Program-made: the position numbers and the translations under genes
Shown here: piece after piece, positions 48,995-59,530 of the stretch
How the letters are laid out: each line of letters begins with the position of its first letter
How positions within the stretch are numbered: position 1 is the stretch's first letter
Notes under the pieces: model-generated
The model's database searches: none
The model's input: the letters and a program-made list of their open reading frames with translations, nothing else
Told to the model about the DNA's origin: nothing
Assembly (NCBI RefSeq): GCF_950295315.1
Contig: NC_080172.1
Location: 118,205,724-118,269,723 of the forward strand
From: Erinaceus europaeus
Taxonomy: Eukaryota; Chordata; Mammalia; Eulipotyphla; Erinaceidae
Length of the DNA stretch: 64,000 nt
Direction: 5' to 3'

Positions 48995-51795
48995 ATAGAG
49001 GGTCAGCGTGCAGAGCACTGGGACTGGGAGCCGTGTGCAGCTAGAGTAGCGGGTCAGTCAGCGTGCAGAGCACTGGGACTGGGAGCCGTGTGCAGCTAGA
49101 GTAGCGAGTCAGCATGCAGAGCACTGGGACTGGGAGCCGTGTGCAGCTAGAGTAGCGGGTCAGCGTGCAGAGCACTGGGACTGGGAGCCGTGTGCAGCTA
49201 GAGTAGCGGGTCAGTCAGCGTGCAGAGCACTGGGACTGGGAGCCGTGTGCAGCTAGAGTAGCGGGTCAGCATGCAGAGCACTGGGACTGGGAGCCGTGTG
49301 CAGCTAGAGTAGCGGGTCAGCATGCAGAGCACTGGGACTGGGAGCCGTGTGCAGCTAGAGTAGCGGGTCAGCATGCAGAGCACTGGGACTGGGAGCCGTG
49401 TGCAGCTAGAGTAGCGGGTCAGTCAGCGTGCAGAGCACTGGGGCTGGGAGCCGTGTGCAGCTAGAGTAGCGGGTCAGTCAGCATGCAGAGCACTGGGACT
49501 GGGAGCCGTGTGCAGCTAGAGTAGCGGGTCAGTCAGCGTGCAGAGCACTGGGACTGGGAGCCGTGTGCAGCTAGAGTAGCGGGTCAGCATGCAGAGCACT
49601 GGGACTGGGAGCCATGTGCAGCTAGAGTAGCGGGTCAGCATGCAGAGCACTGGGACTGGGAGCCGTGTGCAGCTAGAGTAGCGGGTCAGTCAGCGTGCAG
49701 AGCACTGGGGCTGGGAGCCGTGTGCAGCTAGAGTAGCGGGTCAGTCAGCGTGCAGAGCACTGGGGCTGGGAGCCGTGTGCAGCTAGAGTAGCGGGTCAGT
49801 CAGCGTGCAGAGCACTGGGACTGGGAGCCGTGTGCAGCTAGAGTAGCGGGTCAGCGTGCAGAGCACTGGGACTGGGAGCCGTGTGCAGCTAGAGTAGCGG
49901 GTCAGCGTGCAGAGCACTGGGACTGGGAGCCGTGTGCAGCTAGAGTAGCGGGTCAGTCAGCGTGCAGAGCACTGGGGCTGGGAGCCGTGTGCAGCTAGAG
50001 TAGCGGGTCAGCATGCAGAGCACTGGGACTGGGAGCCGTGTGCAGCTAGAGTAGCGGGTCAGCGTGCAGAGCACTGGGACTGGGAGCCGTGTGCAGCTAG
50101 AGTAGCGGGTCAGCGTGCAGAGCACTGGGACTGGGAGCCGTGTGCAGCTGGAGTAGCGGGTCAGTCAGCGTGCAGAGCACTGGGGCTGGGAGCCGTGTGC
50201 AGCTAGAGTAGCGGGTCAGTCAGCGTGCAGAGCACTGGGACTGGGAGCCGTGTGCAGCTAGAGTAGCGGGTCAGCATGCAGAGCACTGGGACTGGGAGCC
50301 GTGTGCAGCTAGAGTAGCGGGTCAGTCAGCGTGCAGAGCACTGGGACTGGGAGCCGTGTGCAGCTAGAGTAGCGGGTCAGCATGCAGAGCACTGGGACTG
50401 GGAGCCGTGTGCAGCTAGAGTAGCGGGTCAGCATGCAGAGCACTGGGACTGGGAGCCGTGTGCAGCTAGAGTAGCGGGTCAGTCATCGTGCAGAGCACTG
50501 GGGCTGGGAGCCGTGTGCAGCTAGAGTAGCGGGTCAGTCAGCGTGCAGAGCACTGGGACTGGGAGCCGTGTGCAGCTAGAGTAGCGGGTCAGTCAGCGTG
50601 CAGAGCACTGGGACTGGGAGCCGTGTGCAGCTAGAGTAGCGGGTCAGTCAGCGTGCAGAGCACTGGGGCTGGGAGCCGTGTGCAGCTAGAGTAGCGGGTC
50701 AGCGTGCAGAGCACTGGGACTGGGAGCCGTGTGCAGCTAGAGTAGCGGGTCAGCGTGCAGAGCACTGGGACTGGGAGCCGTGTGCAGCTAGAGTAGCGGG
50801 TCAGCGTGCAGAGCACTGGGACTGGGAGCCGTGTGCAGCTAGAGTAGCGGGTCAGTCAGCGTGCAGAGCACTGGGACTGGGAGCCGTGTGCAGCTAGAGT
50901 AGCGGGTCAGCATGCAGAGCACTGGGACTGGGAGCCGTGTGCAGCTAGAGTAGAGGGTCAGCATGCAGAGCACTGGGACTGGGAGCCGTGTGCAGCTAGA
51001 GTAGCGGGTCAGCGTGCAGAGCACTGGGACTGGGAGCCGTGTGCAGCTAGAGTAGCGGGTCAGTCAGCGTGCAGAGCACTGGGGCTGGGAGCCGTGTGCA
51101 GCTAGAGTAGCGGGTCAGTCAGCGTGCAGAGCACTGGGGCTGGGAGCCGTGTGCAGCTGGAGTAGCGGGTCAGTCAGCGTGCAGAGCACTGGGGCTGGGA
51201 GCCGTGTGCAGCTAGAGTAGCGGGTCAGTCAGCGTGCAGAGCACTGGGACTGGGAGCCGTGTGCAGCTAGAGTAGCGGGTCAGCATGCAGAGCACTGGGA
51301 CTGGGAGCCGTGTGCAGCTAGAGTAGCGGGTCAGTCAGCGTGCAGAGCACTGGGACTGGGAGCCGTGTGCAGCTAGAGTAGCGGGTCAGCATGCAGAGCA
51401 CTGGGACTGGGAGCCGTGTGCAGCTAGAGTAGCGGGTCAGCATGCAGAGCACTGGGACTGGGAGCCGTGTGCAGCTAGAGTAGCGGGTCAGTCATCGTGC
51501 AGAGCACTGGGGCTGGGAGCCGTGTGCAGCTAGAGTAGCGGGTCAGTCAGCGTGCAGAGCACTGGGACTGGGAGCCGTGTGCAGCTAGAGTAGGTCAGTC
51601 AGCGTGCAGAGCACTGGGACTGGGAGCCGTGTGCAGCTAGAGTAGCGGGTCAGTCAGCGTGCAGAGCACTGGGACTGGGAGCCGTGTGCAGCTAGAGTAG
51701 CGGGTCAGCGTGCAGAGCACTGGGACTGGGAGCCGTGTGCAGCTAGAGTAGCGGGTCAGCGTGCAGAGCACTGGGACTGGGAGCCGTGTGCAGCT
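48995..51795. repeat. 51/55 bp minisatellite, about 50 copies
   Basis: Unit starts GGGTCAGCATGCAGAGCACT and ends GTGCAGCTAGAGTAGC. The 51 bp form has one GTCAGC; the 55 bp form has an extra GTCA (GTCAGTCAGC). Copies differ at a few positions (CATGCAG/CGTGCAG, GGGACTGG/GGGGCTGG). A rare TCATCG variant occurs at 50483 and 51492, about 1.0 kb apart, marking block duplication. Copies on both edges grade into single-copy sequence. The 61-codon frames are repeat readings, because 51 is divisible by 3. Confidence 0.97.
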
Positions 51796-53050
51796 TGCAT
51801 GTATCTCAGCTTTTGTTCTGGCTGCGGCTTTATGCTTCCCTGAAGTGTGGCCAGAGGCAGCTTATTAGTAAATATGCTGAATTGCTTTCCCTGGCAAGTT
51901 TGTTGCAGTGTTGAGTCCAAGTCAGAATACAAATATTTACTCAGAAAAGTCGTTTGGTGTGGTGATATTTTTACTATGGCTGCTGACCCGCTGGTGGAAC
52001 GTCAGGGCATCGCTCTGTTGGATGCTGTTGGTTTAAAGGCCCAGAGGAGCGGAGAGGAAGCTAGCATTACTGGTGCTTGATGGTGCCAAGCAGGGTGTGT
52101 GTAGGCCAAGGCGCTCGCTGCATCCTTCCAGCAGGCCAGTGCGGGCACGGCGGCGTTACCTGTTTCCCAGGAAGAAAACGTTTCCGAAAGTCCCCTGACC
52201 TGAACACCTGTGCGGGAGCCGAGCGTAAGCGGTGCAAGGCCGGGGAGTGGGCGCTGCCCCTCTGCACTCGCTGTAGTGAGCGGCTCCGGCAGAGCTCACG
52301 CCTCTGGCCCTGGGATCAGCTGCTCCCTCCCACTGCAGGCGGGACATCCTGGATGCGTGGTGGTGCTTCCCCATCTTCTCTCTCCTCCCGCGGCAGTGAA
52401 AGACTTACTGTGGAGCGCAGCGGCAAGAGAGGCGCGGGGCAGGCACGGATATGGATGGGCCAGGTGAGCCAGAGAGCCCGGTGCAGGCCGGCGCCGTGCC
52501 TCCCTTTGGCCAGCTTGAATGTGCTCGCCCTGGGGGACAGGGTCTCAGTCGAGGAGCAGCCGTGAGCAGAGCGCTGCCCGCCGTGCTGGACTCTCCTGTG
52601 CTCCCAGGAGCCCTCGGCACTCGCACACCAGTCCCGCAGCCGCGGCGGCCCTGGGCGGAGAGTTGAGTCCGGCACGCGGTAGGCGCCTCGGGACGCGGTG
52701 CAGAAGCGGGTGAGGCGGCGGCTCCAGGAAGCCCACGGGGCCGAGGAGACCACAGGAACAGCCGGGGCGCGGGCGGTTTGCTGTTGTCTGGGGCTGTCCG
52801 GTGGGTCCAGACCCCCCGCTGCCGTCTGGTCGCCTTTGAGAAGCCCCCTTGTTTGGACCAAAGCCGACCCTTCCGGCCCTCTGCCCTGACCCGTCCCATT
52901 CAGGACTGATCCCTGCCCCCATCTGACCAGACAAGCTTCTTGTGACTGCGGGAAGTTCTGTGCACTTCCCAAGTGGCTTCACTTGTGTCTGCGGGTAGTT
53001 TTAAAACTGATCAGTTAGCAGTTTAACAGTGCAGGTGGGGTGGGACTGGA
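51796..53050. other. GC-rich intronic DNA, no exon seen
   Basis: 52150-52900 is GC- and CpG-rich, with long overlapping frames on both strands (up to 218 codons). None matches a family I know. It could be an internal CpG island or old SINE-rich DNA. Confidence 0.4.
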
Positions 53051-53054
53051 ATCT

Positions 53055-53180
53055 CGGGCCTCAGGAGAGAGAAAGAACCAGACGTCAGTCACTCTGGCAC
53101 ATGTGCTGCTGGGGATCCAACTCGGGACCTCATGTTTGAGAGTCCAAAGCCTTATCCACCGCGCCACCTCCCGGACCACA
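53055..53180 (-). mobile_element. SINE S2, partial
   Basis: Reverse S2 without its tail: GAGAGAGAAAGAACCAGACG, CATGTGCTGCTGGGGATCC, CCGCGCCACCTCCCGGACC. Confidence 0.85.
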
Positions 53181-53360
53181 CCACTTCAGATTTCTTTTTT
53201 TAAAAAGATTTATTTATTTATTTATGAGAAAAATAGAGAGAGAGAACGAACCAGACGTCACTCTGGCACATGTGCTGCCGGGGATCGAACTCGGGACCTC
53301 CTGCTTGAGAGTCCAAAGCTTTACCACTGCGCCACCTCCCAGACCACTACTTCAGATTTC
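53181..53360 (-). mobile_element. SINE S2 with target-site duplication
   Basis: Second reverse S2, complete, inserted at the head of the previous one. ACTTCAGATTTCTTT flanks both ends. Confidence 0.9.
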
Positions 53361-53399
53361 TTTATCCAACCTACACACGCACTAGGATGTTTAGAATAA

Positions 53400-53860
53400 T
53401 TTATAATTGTTGTAACCTTGACACAGTTGTGGATGGATTTGACGGCTTAATTAACTTGGACATATGTCGGCTAGTTAGAACACATCTTTCTGACCGTTAG
53501 AACGTGTGCATATAGATTTTAGGTGATTAGCTGGAGCAGATGAATTAAGCAGCACAATCCCCTTTCTGCCAGGAGGGCCGTCTTAAGAAACGGCAGCTTT
53601 CCTGGCGTGGTTTCAGATGACTGAATTAAACCCACGAGGTGGAGGGAGGGCTGTTAAGCCATTTTAGCAGAGGCCTTTATGTGGCAAAGCCGGGATTCAT
53701 GAGCTGATAAATATCAGACTGATTAAAAACAAAATCGCAGGCTATTACTGCTCTGACATGCTGCTTTGACATTCCAATAAATGCCGGTATGTTACGTATT
53801 CTCAAAAAGATTGCCTGAGACCCGAAAAGCCACAACTTACTTTATCCTTACATCAGCTGT
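53400..53860. promoter_or_regulatory. Repeat-free AT-rich block, candidate intronic enhancer
   Basis: About 460 bp with no interspersed repeat, AT-rich, with TTAATTAA, GATAAATATC, ACTGATTAAAAAC and ATTCCAATAAATG motifs. Its composition is unlike the CpG- and SINE-rich surroundings. Conserved non-coding DNA often looks like this, but no alignment was possible. Confidence 0.3.
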
Positions 53861-53977
53861 GACTTGAAATTCACTTTCTTTCAGTTTGTGAGAACTGTCC
53901 TCGTCCTCAGAGTGTCTGTGAATGCAGTGACTAGAGAGGCTTATAGTGCGGCTCTGCAGAGTAGTGGTATGACGCCA

Positions 53978-54172
53978 CTTAGGTGGGGGACCAGGCGGCT
54001 AAGTGCAGAAGGACCCAGGTTCCAGTCCCCAGTCTGCACCTGTGGGGGTGGGATGGGAGGGGAGCTTCGCAGTGGTGGAGCAGGGCTGCAGGTGTCTCTC
54101 TGCCTCTCTCTATCTTCCTCTCCCCTCCCTCTGTCTCTGATAATAAACAAAAACTTAAAAAAAAAAAAAAAT
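53978..54172 (+). mobile_element. SINE S4
   Basis: GACGCCACTTAGGTGGGGGA head, GGACCCAGGTTCCAGTCCCC, CTCTGATAATAAACAAAAAC, poly(A) of about 14. Confidence 0.8.
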
Positions 54173-54584
54173 CAAGTCAGTCAGGTGCAGCATTTAGCCA
54201 TAAGCTCTGGGCGCCTGTTAGACCCAGATGTGACTAGTCCGGATATCTCCCTTGCCGTGTGCACCAGCCTCCGCCCCACGCTGTGGGCTTTCTGCCTCTC
54301 GGCCTCTGCCTTGCCGCCTCTACCTAAAAATAAAGAATTGCTTGCTGACAGAAGACCTCCACAGTTTAGGCCCATTTTCCAACACCTTTGCAAACGCTAG
54401 TTTGAGACCTTACATGTATAACACCACCTTGCGTGCCAGAAAACTGACTGACTTGAACAACACTGGAGCCCTTTGCCGTGTCCACTTGCCTGTCCACGAC
54501 ACAGGCCTTGCCGAGACTGTGTCTGCGCCACTCACAGCACACCACTCAGTGGCGTCGGCTGTTCCACCCAGGAGGGTTGTTTTT
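54173..54584. other. Intronic DNA, no exon seen
   Basis: No recognisable repeat or coding segment. Confidence 0.5.
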
Positions 54585-54720
54585 GTTTTTAAGATTTTGT
54601 ATTGGGGGGGGGTTGCGGGGAGAGAATATCACTGTGGCATGTGCAGTGCTGGGGAGTTAGCCTGGGGCCCACACCTGCCAGGCCTCTGTTCTGCCCACCA
54701 ATGAGTCGCCTGGCCAGCAG
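54585..54720 (-). mobile_element. Degraded SINE S2
   Basis: Reverse: TTTAAGATTTTGTATTGGGG, GTGGCATGTGCAGTGCTGGG, then GCCACCAATGAGTCGCCTGG-like remnants. Confidence 0.55.
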
Positions 54721-55395
54721 CTCCCAGAGCCCCGGAGCCCTTCTGTGACGTGCTCTGCCTGCCTCCAGTGCCTTCTCCTTTCTGCCTCGGGCGGGTCCAG
54801 GAACCAGAGGGGCTGCTGAGAATAGACTGGCAAGCTGTGGGGGCTGGGACGTGTCTCGGCAGGTGGGTGGAGAAAGTGAGTCCCCGTCTCCCACCTGGGT
54901 TGCGCTCTGACCTTCTCCCAGCGCCTCCGTCTTGGGTCTTGGCTGGAGGGAGGCGTCTGCAGGCCTGCCCGCCGCGTCCGTCGCTGCTGGAGCTCGGGGC
55001 AGATGTGCAGATGTGCTGCTCGTCCTCTCCGCGCACAGCAGGACGGAGGTTTACTGAAGCCTGTCTCGCCGTCTGCCACCTGCCTGCTGCTTCCGCGCTT
55101 GGAGGCTGCCCCTCCCTCCAGCCTCCTTAGTGCTCCCGGCTGCCGGTCACCTTGTTGTCCGCACGTAGTTGCCTTGCCTGCAGCCCTAGAATGTGGGCAC
55201 TTCTTCCCCGGGCCCTTGCATGGTGCGCGATGCACAGTAGGTACTCGGCTTATAATCACGGAAATGACCGTCGAACTTGCCCACCGCATTGAGGGAAGTC
55301 GTGTGGTTTCTTTCCCCGTCTCTCTTTCGCTCTTTCTGTCTGAAAAGTCACCCTGTAATGGTGAGATCTCAGAGCTGGGGAGGGAGGGAGGGAGA
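54721..55395. other. GC-rich intronic DNA, no exon seen
   Basis: Frames up to 210 codons on the - strand with no recognisable domain. Confidence 0.45.
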
Positions 55396-55600
55396 GAAAG
55401 GCGTCAGGCAGTGGCGCACCTGGTTGAGCACACATGTCACAGTGCACAAGGACCCAGGTTCCAGCCCCTGGTCCCCACGTGCAGGGGAAAGCTTCAGGAG
55501 GGGTGAAGCAGGCTGCAGGTGTCTCTGTCTATCTCCCCCTCCTCTGCTTCTCTCTGTCTCTGTCCAATAGTAAATAAATAAGATTAAAGTAAATAGATAG
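55396..55600 (+). mobile_element. SINE S4
   Basis: GGCGTCAGGCAGTGGCGCAC head, GGACCCAGGTTCCAGCCCC, CAGGGGAAAGCTTCAGG, GTCCAATAGTAAATAAATAA tail. Confidence 0.9.
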
Positions 55601-55689
55601 AACTGATTTATTAAAAGATAGAGATACTGGTGACCAGCGTGAATTTAGGGAGACATTCAGTCTTCAGTGAGCTGGAATTAATGATTGCG

Positions 55690-55850
55690 ACAGGCTTGTG
55701 AATGGCGGCACTGGTGGCAGTGAAGCTGTACGGCGACACCCAGGCCTCTGGAGCCCAGATGTGTGGTTCAAACCCCCCACATGTCATCTGAGGCAAGTAC
55801 TTGGCCATCGCCTGTCTTGGTTTCTCGGCCTACAAGCCTGATAGGATAGA
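55690..55850 (+). mobile_element. Possible MIR (ancient SINE)
   Basis: GTGTGGTTCAAACCCCC and CTGAGGCAAGTACTTGGCC resemble the MIR core (GGGCAAGTCACTTAACC, from memory). Diverged; the family call is tentative. Confidence 0.35.
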
Positions 55851-56583
55851 ACAGACTGTTGAGTAGGCGACAAGACCCTCAGGTTGGAGGTGTAAGTGCT
55901 CACCCAGTGCTGGCGCTGTTCCTGAAAGCTGCTGTCAGATGGCTGTGCGCGCGAGTCGCCACGCTGTTCACGGCGTAGCTTGGACTAGTCAAGGGTATTT
56001 GAGAGTGAAAAGTCGCTGTTTGCTCGTCCCCTGTGCGGTGCTCAGCTCTCGCTGGAGCCGGGCTGGACCCTGGAGCCTGGAGCCTCGGGCATGAAGGTGC
56101 CTCCCCAGCCCAGCTCCGTCTTCTGACGTTCAGGTGCACAGACTCCTGAGCACTGTGACCGTCTTCCCGTGACTCCTCACCCAAATTCAGGTGCGCACAC
56201 AGACATGACTGGCCGTCCAAGTCCTGTCCATTCTGCCGTCAGAGAGTCTCCTTCCAGGAAATCCCAGGCACCTAGTCGTGTTTTCCCTGAGCGCGGCCTC
56301 AGTTCCCGTCACCTTTTTCCAGCCTTCGCCACCGAGCAGGTGCTGCTCAGACGCCTTGTCCCAGCCAGTCTGTGCCTTCGGGATGGCCCGTCTCCTGCTC
56401 TCCTGGACGGTGTCCCCACGCAGTTTGCCAGCCTCCCCCTCCCGCTTCCCACCCCCCCACTTCTCTGAACCCGTCTTGCTGTTCTGCCACCAGACAGAGG
56501 AGAGGGTCTGCCCACCCCCCAGACCCTGGCTGCTAAAAGCCTACTTTTTGTTCACAGCCACTTTACTAGGGGAATAAATGATT
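55851..56583. other. Intronic DNA, no exon seen
   Basis: No repeat or recognisable coding segment. Confidence 0.5.
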
Positions 56584-56750
56584 TACAGGAAAGTCTCTGG
56601 CCTGTGAATGCCCATCCTTCCTCCCTCCCTCTCAGACAGAGGCAGGGAAAGAGGGAGAGAGGCTACAGCAGCAAAGCCCCCTTCCACACAGCGCAGTGCA
56701 CGGCCAGGCAGTGCACCGTCCGGGTGAGCTGTGTTGCCAGCCCGGTTACA
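56584..56750 (-). mobile_element. Degraded SINE S6
   Basis: CTCAGACAGAGGCAGGGAAA, CAGCAAAGCCCCCTTCCAC, GCCAGCCCGGTTAC. Similar to 12085-12250. Confidence 0.45.
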
Positions 56751-57834
56751 GAGCCTTGTGACCGCAGTCTGTGTCTGCGCGCCACTCCACGGCAGCCCTA
56801 CTCCAGCAGCCTGCGCCTGGCCTCAGCCCTCTCAGCTCCTTCCCACCTCTCCCCTCCCAGTGCTTACAAGCTCCCTGTTTGTTTGTTTGCTTGTTTATTT
56901 GTGCCTTTTCTTGTTTCCTAATGTGTGCTTGTATAGCTATGAACTTCCCTCTTAGGACTGCTTTAGCTGTGTCCCAAATATTTTGATAGCTTGTGTCGTC
57001 ATTTTCATTGAACTCTCGAAACATTTTGATTTCTTCCTTGATTTCCTCTTTGACCCAGAAGTTGTTAAGAAGTGTACTGTTGAGCTTCCACATTTTGGCA
57101 CTGTTACTAATCTTTTGTTGATTGTTAAGTGTTAGTTTAATTCCACTGTGGTCTGAGAAGATGCTTGGGATGATTTCAGTGCTCTTGAATAGGCTGATGC
57201 TGTCTTTGTGGCCTAACATATGGTCTATCCTTGAGAATGATCCATGTGGATTTGAGTAAAATGTGTATTCCAGTTTCTTGGGATGAATGACTCTGAAAAT
57301 GTCCAATAGTTCTAGTTTATCTATCTCTTCATTTAGCTCCCTTATGTCTTTACTGATTTTCTTCCTGGATGATCTGTCAAGTTGAGATAGTGGGGTGTTG
57401 AAGTCCCCTACTATGATTGTGTTACTGTTAATATATTGCTGTAGCTCTTTCAGTAGAAGTTTGATGTATTTAGATGGCTTCTCATTGGGTGCATAGATAT
57501 TAATAATTGTTAAGTCCTCTTGATTGACTGATCCTCTGAGCATTAAGTAGTGTCCATTCCTATCTTTTTTAATCTTATGTATTTTAAAGTCTATCATGTC
57601 AGATATGAGAATAGCTGTTCCTGCCCTTTTTTGTGGGCCATTGGCTTGTATGATAGTTTTCCATCCTTTCACTTTAAGTCTGTGTTTGTCTTGTTGAGTT
57701 AGGTGAGTTTCCTGTAGACAACATATTGTTGGGTTGTGTTTTCTGATCCATCTTCCTACTCTGTGTCTTTTAATAGGTGAATTCAGGCCATTCACATTTA
57801 TTGATATCAAAGATTGGAGATATTTTAACGCCAT
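56746..57834 (-). pseudogene. L1 ORF2, endonuclease domain only
   Basis: L1 ORF2p nicks DNA with an APE-like endonuclease and copies L1 RNA with a reverse transcriptase. This frame has about 319 L1-derived residues of some 1,275, then about 43 residues read from flanking DNA (from QGACKHWEG). The endonuclease looks intact: NVNG (13-16), QETHL with Glu42, Tyr114 in IYAPN, GDFNTPL with Asp144 and Asn146, Asp204 in SRIDHM, and SDHS with Asp228 and His229. The reverse transcriptase and the cysteine-rich end are absent. No frameshift or stop interrupts the L1 part, so the copy is fairly young. Whether any endonuclease-only protein is made is unknown. Confidence 0.92.
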
Positions 57835-57890
57835 TCTTGTAGAGTTTTAGAGTGTTTTGATATATGTTCTATTTGTGGTGGTCTGGTTGT

Positions 57891-58865
57891 TTATAGGAAA
57901 CCTTTCAGAACTTCTTTCAAGGCAGGCTTGGTGATGGTTGCTTCCTTCAACTGTTGCTTGTCTGAGAAGGTTTTGATGCTTCCATCTAGTCTGAATGACA
58001 ATCTAGCAGGATATAGTATTCTTGGCTGAAAGCCTTTCTCATTGAGCACTCGATAGATATCTTGCCATTCTCTTCTGGCCTGTAGTGTTTGTATGGAGAA
58101 GTCTGCTGCTAATCTTATGGGTTTTCCTTTGTAGGTGACTCTTTGTTTTTCTCTTGCAGCCTTGAGGATCCTTTCTTTATCCTTATTCCTTTCCAATCTA
58201 AGTATGACATGTCTTGGTGTCTTTAGGTCTGGGTTAATTCTGTTTGGGACCCTCTGGGCTTCTTGAATCTTTATGTCTTTGGTGTTGTCTAGACTAGAGA
58301 AATTTTCAGCTATTATGGCCTGGAGAACGCTTTCTTCCTCCCCTTCTCTTTCTTCCTCTGGTAAGCCAATAATGCGTATATTGTTTCTTTTGAAGTCATC
58401 CCATAGGACTCTGTTGTTGTTTTCAGCATCTCTTAATCTCTTTTTGAGATCTCTTACTTCTTTTTTAGTTGTCTCTAATTCATCCTCAATCTTGCTAATT
58501 CTGTCTTCAGCCTCATTGATTCTATTCTCTCTGCCCACTACTGCTTTCTGGAGTTCATCTATTTTGTTGCCCTGCTCTGATACTGTTTTAGCTTGTTCAG
58601 CTAGTTGCCTTCTTAGCTCAGCAATTTCAGCTTTCAGCTCTCTAATAACCATGAGATTATTAGAATTTTCTTCCATATTCTCATTTGTTGTTCCTGCAGT
58701 TCTGATTACAATTTTTTCAAATTCTTTACTCACTCCTGTTATTATTTCCTTAGCTAATGTTTGGATGTTGAACTCGTTGTTTTGTGCTTCGCCCTCTGGA
58801 GGACTTTTAGCTGGACTCTTGTCCTGGTTCGAGTCTCCATTATTTTTTCTTGTTGTTTTAACCAT
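57891..58865 (-). CDS. L1 ORF1 (RNA-binding chaperone), complete
   Basis: L1 ORF1p is a trimeric RNA-binding protein that packages L1 RNA. This 324-residue frame has no internal stop. Residues 1-60 are polar and disordered (MVKTTRKNNG start). About 65-155 form heptad-rich coiled coil (LKAEIAELRRQLAEQ ... ISKIEDELETTKKEVRDL). About 160-255 are the RRM (NNIRIIGLPEEE, RHVILRLE). 256-324 form the C-terminal domain (LQARREW, NEKGFQPRILYPARLSF). The length is close to the 338 of human ORF1p. The Met is chosen as the first in a frame that opens just after the 5'UTR. Read-through into ORF2 starts 56 bp downstream. Confidence 0.93.
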   Translation of the reverse strand: MVKTTRKNNGDSNQDKSPAKSPPEGEAQNNEFNIQTLAKEIITGVSKEFEKIVIRTAGTTNENMEENSNNLMVIRELKAEIAELRRQLAEQAKTVSEQGNKIDELQKAVVGRENRINEAEDRISKIEDELETTKKEVRDLKKRLRDAENNNRVLWDDFKRNNIRIIGLPEEEREGEEESVLQAIIAENFSSLDNTKDIKIQEAQRVPNRINPDLKTPRHVILRLERNKDKERILKAAREKQRVTYKGKPIRLAADFSIQTLQARREWQDIYRVLNEKGFQPRILYPARLSFRLDGSIKTFSDKQQLKEATITKPALKEVLKGFL

Positions 58866-59516
58866 TTTATATAAGTTAACAGTTTTTTCAATCCCTGAGT
58901 TGGAGTTCAGTGGTGTAAAAGCCTTTTTTTTTTTCCCCTGTAGGCTATGGGAGCCTGAGGGCTTTTAAACTATCAATAGGCTTCTTGGCTTAATCAATGA
59001 CTCCTGACCAAGAGATAAAGCAGGGTGTGGCAGAGATAATCCAGTGGTTATGCAAAGAGACTTTCACAGCCCTTCAGCTATGCCACCGAGGTATAGGTCT
59101 TCTCCTGAGTTTCCCGGTTAGATCTCTGTGCCCTGGTGTCCCTCCCTGTTGCTGCTCCAGATTCTGAGGGTAGTAGCAATGGAGACTCAGAGTTGTACTT
59201 GGTGAGTCTCTGGGGAGTCCTTTCCTCCCTTCAGCTGTCCCCTTGTTGATGGAGCAGACTGGAGGTGGTGTCTCCACTGACAGACTGTCGAACTGTTAGC
59301 AGTCACTTAATCTCTCCTTAGGCCCCTCTCTCCTCTCTGTCACCAGCCACGCGTGTTTGTACTCACGGGTGATTTACTGGGTTTCTGTGGTCATTCTAGT
59401 CCTGTCTTGTTTCGGTCTGGGTGGTCTCCTTTGGTATTCCTAGTTGATCCGGGAGAGGAGAGGAGAGGAGAGAAAGCGATCTGCTGCTCGTAGCTCCGCC
59501 TCCGGAAGTCGAATCC
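58866..59516 (-). promoter_or_regulatory. L1 5'UTR
   Basis: Probably carries the internal L1 promoter. Its presumed start on the - strand is GGATTCGACTTCCGGAGGCG, followed by a (CTCTC)n-like stretch. 59025-59075 resembles an S3 SINE head (CAGTGGTTATGCAAAGAGAC) in the + direction. Confidence 0.7.
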
Positions 59517-59530
59517 TGTTTGCTTGTTTA

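Larger units (their letters stand above)
56884..59530 (-). mobile_element. LINE-1 with intact 5' end, truncated in ORF2
   Basis: On the - strand: about 650 bp 5'UTR (59516 to 58866), complete ORF1, a 56 bp spacer, and ORF2 up to the end of the endonuclease. The sequence leaves L1 at about 56898. TGTTTGCTTGTTTA occurs at both ends (56884-56897 and 59517-59530) and fits a 14 bp target-site duplication. The 5' end abuts the A-rich tail of an older L1 3'UTR (59531-59830), the likely insertion site. L1 copies usually lose their 5' end; this one has lost its 3' end instead, with no 3'UTR and no real poly(A). Confidence 0.85.

Noticed and set aside
48116..49018. 300-codon - strand frame as a gene candidate
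   Set aside because: No recognisable domain; it overlaps a SINE and the edge of a minisatellite, and frames on the other strand are as long.
52316..52982. 218-codon - strand frame in GC-rich DNA as an exon
   Set aside because: GC-rich DNA gives long frames on both strands here. No family match and no convincing splice sites.
54657..55289. 210-codon - strand frame
   Set aside because: No known motif, GC-rich intronic DNA, competing frames on the + strand.
58273..58968. 231-codon + strand frame with a hydrophobic look
   Set aside because: Shadow of L1 ORF1 on the opposite strand.
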